From Polyangiaceae bacterium (GTDB lineage Bacteria > Myxococcota_A > Polyangia > Polyangiales > Polyangiaceae): a stretch of DNA of 27,887 nucleotides. Position numbers and translations under genes: made by a program. Numbering within the stretch: the stretch's first letter is position 1; every line of letters starts with the position of its first letter. Under the pieces are notes generated by a model. That model searched no databases. It saw nothing but the letters and a program-made list of their open reading frames with translations, and was not told where the DNA came from. Location of the stretch: assembly GCA_022447485.1 (NCBI GenBank), contig JAKVCH010000002.1, positions 1 to 27,887 of the forward strand. Direction: 5' to 3'. Positions 1 through 7,565 of this stretch are shown here, piece after piece.

Positions 1-1
1 T

Positions 2-1018
2 CTCGGCTGTGAAAAGTCAGACGACCTCTTCATTCGCGAAAGCCCGAAGGTCAATCAAGCAATCGAGGCCCTCCGGGAAAGTAAGTACCTCGACGCAACT
101 AGTCTGCTGGAGAGCTATCTAGAAACCGGCGCCTGCGAGAGTGGTGTGATTGGCGCTGGGGATCGAGCTCGCCAATACGGTGATGCCGCCTTCGACTTGG
201 CGCTGGCCTTCATCGACACAACGAGACAGGCTCTCGCGGAATCAGCCGAGAAAAATGCGAACGCCTCCTCTACTCAGCCGGGCATGATGGCTAACCCAAT
301 GGGACAAGCCAATCCTGGAGGCGGTGAAGAGGCGTCACAGGAACAGCTGAACTCCGAACTCGAATGCGCTCTTCGATTGCTTGCGCCTCTTACTGAGGAC
401 CGCAACCATTCTGCGGCCCTGCGGGGTCGAGCCAGCTACCTCATTGGCAACCTTGAGCTACTGCGGTCAGAATTTGATGCAGCCATTGCCGCCTACGATC
501 AAGCTCTCCAGCTTCTGCCTGCGACCAAGCTAAGCGAAGAAGAACTGAAGCGCATTCAAGCACTCTCCCCACAAGAGGATGCAAATCAGTCGGTGAAAGA
601 CGAAGAGAGAAAGCCAACGGATGACGCCCCGGAAGAAAATGTCGTCCCTGAAAGCGATGCTCTTCTTGGACTGATGGCGGCTCAAAACCGAGCGCTGGCC
701 CAACGGCTGAAGGAGCAACAACCTCCTCCGCCGGAAGAGGAAAAAAGCAACCAAGACCAGCAGGACAACGACAAGCAGGACCAGCAGGACCAGAAGGACC
801 AGAAGGACAACGACCAGAAGGACCAGCAGGACAACGACCAGAAGCAACAAGCCGCAAATTCCAGCTCCCCGTCTGATTCTGACGAGCAGGAAGCACAGAA
901 AAAGGCCCGCGACGCCCAAATTCTGGACGAACTCGAACAAGCGCCTACTCTCCAACGCGAGCAGGCAAGAATACGAGCAGCACGTAATCGTCGTCGACCA
1001 ACCATGGAGGACAAGTGA
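2..1018 (+). CDS. batC: BatC-like TPR protein (5' partial, probable lipoprotein)
   Basis: The reading frame is open from base 2, so the 5' end lies outside the window; the ATG-type start at 146 (GTG) would be internal. The first visible residues are L-G-C, which resembles the end of a lipobox, so the mature protein may start here as a lipoprotein (inference). A TPR-like helical pair follows (ALRGRASYLIGNLELL, then FDAAIAAYDQALQLLP, around bases 410-520). Next comes an acidic linker, a Gln/Asp/Lys repeat tract (bases 755-844), and a basic Arg-rich tail ending RRRPTMEDK. TPR proteins with a low-complexity linker and an Arg-rich end directly upstream of batD are typical BatC proteins of Bat (Bacteroides aerotolerance) operons. 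The stop overlaps the batD GTG start (GTGA), which implies translational coupling. The batC name rests mainly on gene order; BatB and other VWA partners would lie to the left. Confidence 0.7.
   Translation, partial: LGCEKSDDLFIRESPKVNQAIEALRESKYLDATSLLESYLETGACESGVIGAGDRARQYGDAAFDLALAFIDTTRQALAESAEKNANASSTQPGMMANPMGQANPGGGEEASQEQLNSELECALRLLAPLTEDRNHSAALRGRASYLIGNLELLRSEFDAAIAAYDQALQLLPATKLSEEELKRIQALSPQEDANQSVKDEERKPTDDAPEENVVPESDALLGLMAAQNRALAQRLKEQQPPPPEEEKSNQDQQDNDKQDQQDQKDQKDNDQKDQQDNDQKQQAANSSSPSDSDEQEAQKKARDAQILDELEQAPTLQREQARIRAARNRRRPTMEDK
755..844 (+). repeat. 9-bp in-frame tandem repeat coding for a DQQ/DQK tract
   Basis: Ten imperfect 9-bp units built from gaccagcag / gaccagaag / gacaacgac run without interruption and encode Asp-Gln-Gln, Asp-Gln-Lys and Asp-Asn-Asp triplets. 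The unit is a multiple of three, so copy-number change would alter linker length without frameshift. The tract also explains several long antisense open frames here, which are artefacts of the repeat. Confidence 0.85.
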
Positions 1019-2889
1019 GTCCAGCGTTCCTCACGACAACCCTCACTCTGCTCTGCCTGCTCTTCACCTTACCAGCCGAAGCTGCGACGGTGGAGATCTC
1101 GCGTCTACCGGCAAAGGTCGGGCTCAATCAGACTCTTGTTTTTGAGGCGAAGGTCATCATGGAAGACGGCGAATCTGAAGTTTCAGCCGCTGATCTAAAA
1201 GTCAAAAATGCAACCGTCCAGGGGCCTTCTTTTCGTACGCAGCAAGAACTCAGAATCGTCAACTTCAACACAAGTCGGATTCGTTCCACAGTTGTCAGCT
1301 GGAGCATTCGCCCGAAAGAACTCGGAAATCTAAAAATCGGCCCGGCGAAATTCGTCGTGGCAGGACAGACGATTCAAACCCAAAGCGTGAGCATCGAGGT
1401 GGTCAACGCTACGCAAACAGCCCAACGACGTCGTCCTCGCTCCATTTTCGATATCTTTGATATGGGTCAGCGACTGGTGCCGCAGGCCTTTCCCGAGGCT
1501 GGACCCGAGCTGCAATTAGAGAAGGCACCCAACCCCATCGCCTTTTTACGAGCCATCCCCTCAAAAAGAGAGCTCATTGTCGGAGAAAGCGTCCTCGTCA
1601 GTGTCTATGCCTATGGTTCTCGAGGCCCATTTCAAAACTTAACAGGGCTCAGCGACCCGGAAGTCGACGATATGCTCACCTGGTCAGTCGTCGACGGTGC
1701 AGCGCAAGAAACGCCTCGTACGACAACAATCGATGATCAAGAATTTTTGATTCTGAAGATGAGAGAGTTTCTCTTTGTTCCGCTCTCTACAGGAGAAAAG
1801 ATAATCGGTTCTCTCGATACAGTCATTCGAGGCAATGGTCGGTCCTACCCGGCTCAAGGCAGCTCCTTCGGGATGAAGTTAATCTCTCCACCACTGGAGC
1901 TAACAGTAGGCCCCGCCCCTGAGGGCCCTTCACGACCCGACAATTTCGTTGAGGGGACAGTTGGACACTTCACTCTCAAATCAGAAGTCAGCCCTCGCTC
2001 CCTTGAAGTGGGCGACTTTGCTGAAGTGCGCATCAGTATCCAAGGAAGAGGGCGACTTCCGAGCCAATTGCCCCTGCCCGAGGTGCCAGGAATTGAATGG
2101 AATCCGCCGACCATCCGAAAAGATCATTCAGAGGTCATTCAAGGCGAATTGAGGGGTGAAAAAAGTCTGACCTATCTGATTGAAGCGAAAGAGACAGGTA
2201 GAATCGAGCTAGGAAACCTTCAGCTCAGTTACTTCGATCCAAAAAAGGGAAAGTACAGCCAAGCCCGTACTTCACTCGGAAGCTTGTTGGTCACAGCTGC
2301 AACTCAAGATGACAGGCTCGGCGCGCTTCCCCATTCTTCAAGTTCACCAGCCAAAACAGCTGAAAGCTCGTCGCTACCTCGGGTCGACGAAAAAGGCACA
2401 GGGCTTTCGAAGTTGGAGCCGCAACACAAGGCGGCCACCCTCCGTCGACCACCGCTTTGGCCTTTCAAGAGCTCTTTTTGGATCCTGGTCCTTAGCTTTC
2501 CTGGGGTCGCAGGGCTCACCCTCTTCGCACGACGGCTATTCCACCTGGGAGCTCACTACCGGAATCGAGCCCAAGAAAAGAAACGTCCTCAAACTCAAAA
2601 GCAGCTTGCTTTAGCTCTCGATGCCGGCGACATGAAATTGAGCCTGAAATACCTCGATCGATTATTGAATGAAAAGCTCGAGACTCTCGTGAAAGCGCCG
2701 GTCGGCGGCTTGGGCTCGGAAACTCTAAGACGAACGCTCGAAAACGCCGGGTTCCCGCCTCATGATGTTCAACAATGGCTCGAATTCAAAGACAAGATTA
2801 ATGCGAATCGCTTTGGGACGGCCCAGGATGACCCCTCCCTACTCCTCAAGGAATTGAATCGATTGGCGACGAGGAAGGTCGCAAGATGA
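1015..2889 (+). CDS. batD: BatD family membrane protein
   Basis: This 624-residue protein starts at GTG 1015, overlapping the previous stop, with GGAGG about five bases upstream. Residues 1-23 form a signal peptide (hydrophobic LLCLLFTLPAEA). A long beta-rich extracytoplasmic region follows, including the BatD-type stretch VELNQ-like 'LPAKVGLNQTLVFEAKV' near residue 35 and a second repeat of the same fold around 320-420 (SLEVGDFAEVRISI). A single membrane segment lies near residues 485-505 (FWILVLSFPGVAGLTLFARR), followed by a roughly 120-residue cytoplasmic helical tail. This layout matches the BatD/'oxygen tolerance' family, thought to form an envelope complex with the VWA proteins BatA/B and TPR proteins BatC/E. 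The exact biochemical role of the family is not settled. The 3' end overlaps batE by 4 bp (ATGA). Confidence 0.85.
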   Translation: MSPAFLTTTLTLLCLLFTLPAEAATVEISRLPAKVGLNQTLVFEAKVIMEDGESEVSAADLKVKNATVQGPSFRTQQELRIVNFNTSRIRSTVVSWSIRPKELGNLKIGPAKFVVAGQTIQTQSVSIEVVNATQTAQRRRPRSIFDIFDMGQRLVPQAFPEAGPELQLEKAPNPIAFLRAIPSKRELIVGESVLVSVYAYGSRGPFQNLTGLSDPEVDDMLTWSVVDGAAQETPRTTTIDDQEFLILKMREFLFVPLSTGEKIIGSLDTVIRGNGRSYPAQGSSFGMKLISPPLELTVGPAPEGPSRPDNFVEGTVGHFTLKSEVSPRSLEVGDFAEVRISIQGRGRLPSQLPLPEVPGIEWNPPTIRKDHSEVIQGELRGEKSLTYLIEAKETGRIELGNLQLSYFDPKKGKYSQARTSLGSLLVTAATQDDRLGALPHSSSSPAKTAESSSLPRVDEKGTGLSKLEPQHKAATLRRPPLWPFKSSFWILVLSFPGVAGLTLFARRLFHLGAHYRNRAQEKKRPQTQKQLALALDAGDMKLSLKYLDRLLNEKLETLVKAPVGGLGSETLRRTLENAGFPPHDVQQWLEFKDKINANRFGTAQDDPSLLLKELNRLATRKVAR

Positions 2890-3725
2890 AGCTCTATCTC
2901 TGCCTTGTTCTGGCTGCCTTTCTCTCTTCGTTTTCGATCGCAAGGGCCTCTGCTCTGTCAGCCGACGAGCTTCCTCCCAACGCGCTTATCGAGCACAGTG
3001 CCGAACTCATCGAAAGTGGAAAACCAATTGAGGCAATCGCAGCATTAGAAAGCGCTGCAGATCAAGGCATGCTCTCGCCGTCGCTGAGCTACAATCGTGG
3101 CATCGCTTATAGTCGACGGGCCAAGACAGCCAGTGCAGAGCCCAACGACTGGGGGCAAGCAGCAGCGGCATTTGAAGAAAGCGCTCAGCTAGACGAAGAT
3201 CCGGCAAACGCAGAATACGCCGCCCAACTGGTTCGAGAAGAAATCACTCGTTCCAACTCCAACCGCGACGGTCTGCGCTCAAAAGCATTGGCCCTCCATG
3301 AAGTCATCTTATTGCAGTTCTCTCCGGCTTGGATGGCTGCTCTCGCTTTGATTGCGTCAGTGACTCTGGGGCTCGCTCTCTTGAGCTGGACGTTGCTCAC
3401 GCAAGTCCGTCGCCGCTCCGTTGCTCTGGCTGCCATGGTATTGAGCGGAACGGTCTTCTTCCTCGCCACAGCACTATTCGGCCTGCGTCAGTTTGTCTTC
3501 GACAAGACGCAACCCGCTGTGGTGATTGCTCCTTATTCGAAGAATCTTGACTCAAACGCTCAACGCCATCCATCCGACGGTGAATTTGCCCAAGGAGAAC
3601 TACTCTGGATCAGGGAATTTCGTGGAAACTTGGTACGCGTTACAGCGGGACCAGAACCAATTTGGCTGCGTCGGAGCAACCTCCGACCTCTCGGATCAGC
3701 GCGAGAATCATCCCGCGATCCATGA
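2886..3725 (+). CDS. batE: BatE-like TPR/SH3 membrane protein
   Basis: This 279-residue protein starts at an ATG overlapping the batD stop by 4 bp, so the two are probably coupled. It has a signal peptide (about residues 1-22). TPR-type helices follow around 30-115 (IEAIAALESAADQGMLSPSL, LSYNRGIAYSRRAK, AAAAFEESAQLDEDPANAEY). Two membrane spans lie near 147-172 and 177-198. The C-terminal 70 residues look like a bacterial SH3 domain (FAQGELLWIREFRGNLVRVT, then a Trp and Arg-rich end). TPR plus two spans plus SH3 is the usual BatE architecture, and its position after batD agrees. It probably docks the Bat complex to the envelope (inference). Confidence 0.8.
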   Translation: MKLYLCLVLAAFLSSFSIARASALSADELPPNALIEHSAELIESGKPIEAIAALESAADQGMLSPSLSYNRGIAYSRRAKTASAEPNDWGQAAAAFEESAQLDEDPANAEYAAQLVREEITRSNSNRDGLRSKALALHEVILLQFSPAWMAALALIASVTLGLALLSWTLLTQVRRRSVALAAMVLSGTVFFLATALFGLRQFVFDKTQPAVVIAPYSKNLDSNAQRHPSDGEFAQGELLWIREFRGNLVRVTAGPEPIWLRRSNLRPLGSARESSRDP

Positions 3726-3764
3726 TCGCTAGAAGCATGCTATGACCGAGGAGAAAGCTTTGCC

Positions 3765-4346
3765 ATGTGGGTTAAACAATCTTCCCTCCGTCCAGTCCCT
3801 CCTTATGCTCGTATTGGGCAGAATGCGATCGATACAGTCCTCACCGACCTCACGGAATCAAGCGAGGGTCCCCAAGGAGAGGTGGAGTTAGTCTTCGACG
3901 ACCTTGATGAAGCACAGCCGGCTCTGGCAGAGTTTCTTGCAAAAGAATTCTCGCGCCCTCAAGACGAGGACTGCTTAGCTCTGGGCTATTTTTTGAGTCT
4001 GACCATTTGGCTCTCTTTCGTCCAGGCTCATGGGCATTCTCTTGATATTGTTTCCGAGGATCTTCTGCGAGAAACCCAAGAGTTAATAGCCGTTGATCAG
4101 GCTTTGCGAGAATCAGAGCCCAATGACCCGATCGACACAGCCGACGTGATTGGTATGGAGCAACCTGAACTCATGAAGTTCATTCATTCTCAGGTTGAAG
4201 GTATTCTCGATAGAAGTGAAGGCGCCTTAGACATCAATGAAGTTCAGGTAATCTATCGAGCCGTACTCGTGGAGGTACTAGCTCTTTCCTACGCAGTCCG
4301 TAGTCCGGCTGGTTTTCCAATTGAGCGCAGCGAGGTTCTTGCATGA
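3765..4346 (+). CDS. Conserved-looking hypothetical protein between batE and moaD
   Basis: I do not recognise this 193-residue protein. It has no signal peptide and no clear membrane span; one hydrophobic helix (LALGYFLSLTIWLSFVQAHG, near residue 72) may pack in a soluble core. The protein is acidic and mostly helical by eye. The start ATG at 3765 is preceded by GAGGAG about ten bases upstream. It lies 39 bp after batE and overlaps the next gene by 4 bp (ATGA), so it is probably in the same transcript. Codon use and overlap support a real gene. No function is assigned. Confidence 0.7.
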   Translation: MWVKQSSLRPVPPYARIGQNAIDTVLTDLTESSEGPQGEVELVFDDLDEAQPALAEFLAKEFSRPQDEDCLALGYFLSLTIWLSFVQAHGHSLDIVSEDLLRETQELIAVDQALRESEPNDPIDTADVIGMEQPELMKFIHSQVEGILDRSEGALDINEVQVIYRAVLVEVLALSYAVRSPAGFPIERSEVLA

Positions 4347-4606
4347 GTCAAAGCCCCCCGCCTCGAATGATACAAATTTTATTCTTTGCAGGCGTGAAAG
4401 ATCGGATTGGTGAGGCAGAGCTTCAGGTCTCATTGCCCGAAAAGCCGACGAGCGCAGGCGAGATACTCAAGCTAGTCGAAAAGTCTCGGAAAAATTTTCT
4501 TTCACCCGAGATACGTATTGCGATTAATGAAGAATTTGCGCCTTTTGAAACAATCCTCCAACCAGGCGATACTCTCGCGGTGATTCCACCGGTAACAGGT
4601 GGTTAA
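4343..4606 (+). CDS. moaD: MoaD/ThiS-family sulfur carrier protein
   Basis: This is an 87-residue ubiquitin-fold protein with the diagnostic C-terminal Gly-Gly (VIPPVTGG). It also has the MoaD-type opening strand (MIQILFFAGVKDRIG) and the GDTLAVIPPV strand just before the tail. In molybdenum cofactor synthesis the C-terminal glycine of MoaD is thiocarboxylated and donates sulfur to precursor Z together with MoaE. No moaE, moaA or other Moco gene is visible in the window, so the partner must lie elsewhere. A ThiS-like or other sulfur-carrier role is the alternative, although the length and PPVxGG end favour MoaD. The ATG overlaps the preceding stop by 4 bp. Confidence 0.85.
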   Translation: MSQSPPPRMIQILFFAGVKDRIGEAELQVSLPEKPTSAGEILKLVEKSRKNFLSPEIRIAINEEFAPFETILQPGDTLAVIPPVTGG

Positions 4607-4612
4607 AAGCCG

Positions 4613-5680
4613 ATGAGCCAAAGCGTAAAGCGACAGGGTGCCATGATGACCAAGTGGCGTATTGGCATCGATGAGAATGGCTTAGGTCCTCAACTCGGAC
4701 CTCTCGTCGTCACGGGTTGTCTGCTCTCGGCAGGTCCGCGGGGAAAAAAACTATTGAACGGAGAGCTTCCGCCGGCACTCAGAAGAGATCTCGACGACTC
4801 CAAGGCTCTTGTTTCAAATAAGGATGTCTCTCTTGGGGAGGCATGGGCGCGCGTTGTCGTCGAGCGCATGACAGGCAAGGCCCCCAAGTCTCACCAAGAA
4901 CTCCTAGCCACGCTCTCCATCGATCCTCTGTCCACGCTCCAGAAGATCTGTCCTTCCCAGTCAAAAAGACAGTGCTGGAACACTCAAGGCGAAAAATTCA
5001 GTGCAAAGCCTGAGCTCCTCGTCCGTCTGAAGAAGCACCTCGAATGGCTGGAGAATCGGGATATTGAACCTTGCGGCTTATCAACAGTCGTTATTTGCAC
5101 CTCGCGTCTCAATAGCCTCAAGCGCGAAGGGGTTCATCGCTTTGCCGCGGACCTTCATGCCATGGAAAGGCTGATTCTTGACCTTTCGCAGAAAAGCGAA
5201 GAGCCGGTGGAAGCTATCTGTGGAAAAGTCGGTGGAATAGCTGAATACGGCAAGTACTTTCGCTACCTATCGACCCATCTCTTCAATATTCTCCAAGAAG
5301 GAAGAGAAAAAAGCAGCTACCGATTTCCTGAAATCGGTGATGTTCACTTCATCAAAGATGCCGACGCCAGCGATCCAGCTGTGATGCTCTCCTCCCTCGT
5401 AGGTAAATACGTCCGGGAGCTCACGATGAAGCGCATCGGTCGTTACTACCTGAGCTCCCTGCCGTCTGGTACAAAAATGCCCAGTGGCTACCACGATCCG
5501 GTCTCTGATCAATTTGTCCAGCTCACTCAGCGCTTGAGGGAAAAAGAAAATATTCCCGATGATTGTTTCCAACGCTCTCGCAGCGAAAAAACCTCGGCTC
5601 GCCGGAAAAAGACAAAGACAGCATCGCCTCCTCCAAAAAAGAAGAAGACTGCCGAGAAAAGACAGGGCTCTCTTTTTTGA
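4613..5680 (+). CDS. Divergent ribonuclease HII-like protein with basic tail
   Basis: The N-terminal motif GIDENGLGPQLGPLVVTG (residues 18-35) corresponds to the GxDEAGRGxxxGP motif of RNase HII, with D20-E21 as the first two acidic ligands. DDSKAL (61-66) matches the family DSKxLS motif. DASDPAVMLSSLVGKYVREL (251-270) resembles the family segment containing ASIxAKVxRD. These support an RNase H fold acting on RNA/DNA hybrids. The protein is much longer (355 aa) than ordinary RNase HII. It carries an extra middle region (about 95-200) and a Lys-rich C-terminal tail (from about 325) ending KRQGSLF. The segment expected to hold the third carboxylate reads CGKVGG (203-208), so activity is uncertain. 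The start is 4613; the ATGs at 4643 and 4646 are equally possible, giving MMTKWRIG or MTKWRIG. The gene lies 6 bp after moaD. Confidence 0.7.
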   Translation: MSQSVKRQGAMMTKWRIGIDENGLGPQLGPLVVTGCLLSAGPRGKKLLNGELPPALRRDLDDSKALVSNKDVSLGEAWARVVVERMTGKAPKSHQELLATLSIDPLSTLQKICPSQSKRQCWNTQGEKFSAKPELLVRLKKHLEWLENRDIEPCGLSTVVICTSRLNSLKREGVHRFAADLHAMERLILDLSQKSEEPVEAICGKVGGIAEYGKYFRYLSTHLFNILQEGREKSSYRFPEIGDVHFIKDADASDPAVMLSSLVGKYVRELTMKRIGRYYLSSLPSGTKMPSGYHDPVSDQFVQLTQRLREKENIPDDCFQRSRSEKTSARRKKTKTASPPPKKKKTAEKRQGSLF

Positions 5681-5748
5681 AAGACGGGCCTAGGTCAACC
5701 TCTCTTACCGCCAGACTCAAAGTAGAGGCCGACAAGAGAGGAAATCAG

Positions 5749-7428
5749 TCAATCCTGCGGGGTAGCAGCCGGTAAGGGCTGACCGTGACCAGGGCCTAAG
5801 ATATGGGGCAAGGCCTCCGCCACTGTCCAATCGGCGCCTACATGTGGAGGGTGATGACAGCCTTCGCAAAGACTGGATGGTGGGCTTCGCTGAATGTTTT
5901 TACCAGCCACGGGATTTTGAATATGCAAAGAACCAGGACCATGACAGGTTTCACATTGAACATTCTTTAGCTGCTCCACATGGGTGACCGTGCTCCCCCC
6001 GGGCTTCTCATAGCCGGTCACATGACAAGACACACAATCGAGATTGAACTCTTTATGATCGTTGCTCAGGGTTGCATAGGCATGGGCATGCTGGGTCGTG
6101 TCCCAAAACTCTTTCGCAGCGCTATGACAACCAGCACAAGTATTCACCCCTACATAAGAAGCCTGCCCTTCGGCGACCTCCGGCGGTAGCTTATTCGCGA
6201 AGACTTTTTGGTTATGCTGATTCACCCGACGGTAATAGGCCTCAAGACGAGAAGAGACTTGACGGCTATCACCCAGGCTCTCCTTCACCTCGACCAGCTC
6301 GTACTTATAATAACTGCCCGCTGGAGCAGGTATGCTTTCAGGTAAAGCCGCCAACTGTTTCTCCAGGCGTTCCAGACGGGCTTTTTTCTGATTCAATCCA
6401 GTCTTGGAAGCTGGTTTTTTCTTTTCGTCGCGGAGAATCAGGCGTCGGTAGTCTTGAATACGACGTTCCAAGCTAGCTCTTTGCTCCTTCAAAGCCAGTC
6501 CTGTGCCATCACTGAAGGAAAAGCTTTTATTGCGAACATAAAGGTCCACAACACTCATGCCTTGAATATGGTTCTGCCCTTGCACAACCAAAGTCTGATT
6601 CAATTGTAGCGCAGGGATGGGCTGATCGTTATTTTCTCCTTGATCGAAACTCTTTCCTAGGACGACTACTTGAAAGCCGGGCACATTTTCTATCCAGCGG
6701 AGAGCCTTGCCTCGCTGGGCGGCGATCAAAGCAATCGCAACATCTACATCTTTGGCACGCAGCGAGTCATAGCCCTTTTTTAGAGCCGCCACAGGGTCAC
6801 TCATCTTCACCGGGAGCGCTCCCCCAGGATAGGTAGGATCGCTAATTCCAATCAATCCTACCTTTAAGCCATTCACTTCGACGACCTGCTCGGCCTTGAT
6901 AAAATCGGCTTGCAACCCGCCCAAATTCGCGGCGAGCGCCTGAGCACCACTTTCTAATTGTAGCTTTTTGAATACCTCTGTTCCTAAAGCCCAATCATTG
7001 GCTCCTGGAGCCCAGGCACTCAATCTCAAATCACGTAAGGAAGCGGCCATTGCTTCAGCCTTAAACATGGCCTGCTCGCGAGCCTCCGGAGCAATCGTTG
7101 GGTCAAGGAAAAACATGGGGCCCGCGGCCACGAATACCAAGCCAGATTTCTCGCCTCGCCGTGCGTCGAGCCAGGATGCGGCATGATCGACCCCACCAAG
7201 CATGTCTTTCACGCATCCGCAGGGCTCAATCGCTCCCGCTGCTCCACCCCAAGCAACAACGCGGAGAGTCGGGCGCGGGTTCTTTTTAGGAGTTGTTGTT
7301 GAACCAGCTTCACGACGACAACCCCCGGACCAAGCCGCGGCCAACAGGGCGAGCAGCAGGGATATTCCCCAAATTCGCCCCTTGAGCGGAGGGTGATTCT
7401 GCACGAAACGCAACATCTGATGGACCAT
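5749..7428 (-). CDS. Nucleotidase-like / tetraheme cytochrome c fusion lipoprotein
   Basis: This 559-residue protein has a hydrophobic N-terminal segment ending AAAWSGGC (C37), a plausible lipobox, so it is probably exported and lipid-anchored. M5 is an alternative start. Residues about 55-330 look like the metallophosphatase/5'-nucleotidase N-terminal domain found with multiheme cytochromes. It has an early EPCGCVKDMLGGVDHAA motif (C70, C72) and a degenerate GANDWALG in place of the usual metal-binding GNHExDxG. A Lys/Arg-rich helical linker follows. The C-terminal part holds four c-type heme motifs: CAGCH (431), CVSCH (465), CETCH (492) and CEGCH (521). These are arranged as in cytochrome c554-type proteins, with extra histidines between them as candidate distal ligands. 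A periplasmic electron-transfer role is likely; phosphatase activity is doubtful because ligands look altered. Confidence 0.8.
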   Translation of the reverse strand: MVHQMLRFVQNHPPLKGRIWGISLLLALLAAAWSGGCRREAGSTTTPKKNPRPTLRVVAWGGAAGAIEPCGCVKDMLGGVDHAASWLDARRGEKSGLVFVAAGPMFFLDPTIAPEAREQAMFKAEAMAASLRDLRLSAWAPGANDWALGTEVFKKLQLESGAQALAANLGGLQADFIKAEQVVEVNGLKVGLIGISDPTYPGGALPVKMSDPVAALKKGYDSLRAKDVDVAIALIAAQRGKALRWIENVPGFQVVVLGKSFDQGENNDQPIPALQLNQTLVVQGQNHIQGMSVVDLYVRNKSFSFSDGTGLALKEQRASLERRIQDYRRLILRDEKKKPASKTGLNQKKARLERLEKQLAALPESIPAPAGSYYKYELVEVKESLGDSRQVSSRLEAYYRRVNQHNQKVFANKLPPEVAEGQASYVGVNTCAGCHSAAKEFWDTTQHAHAYATLSNDHKEFNLDCVSCHVTGYEKPGGSTVTHVEQLKNVQCETCHGPGSLHIQNPVAGKNIQRSPPSSLCEGCHHPPHVGADWTVAEALPHILGPGHGQPLPAATPQD

Positions 7429-7565
7429 AGCTCACTCTGGGCAAAAGTGTCCAAGAAGGTCGTCGTATTTCCTTGAATCTCTCCTGAGTCAGCCCCTATT
7501 TCTAACTTCTTTCACCCCCCAACTTGGAGTTCGAGAGCCAGGTTAAATTATTGTATGCTCTAGCC

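Noticed and set aside
441..955. Two long overlapping minus-strand open frames
   Set aside because: They are created by the 9-bp repeat and codon bias of the batC-like gene; their proteins are runs of Leu/Val or Gly/Pro/Cys with no start signals.
7520..7560. Possible sigma-70 promoter (TTGGAG / TATGCT) before the CAP gene
   Set aside because: The boxes are about 24 bp apart, outside the normal spacing; no better pair was found by eye.
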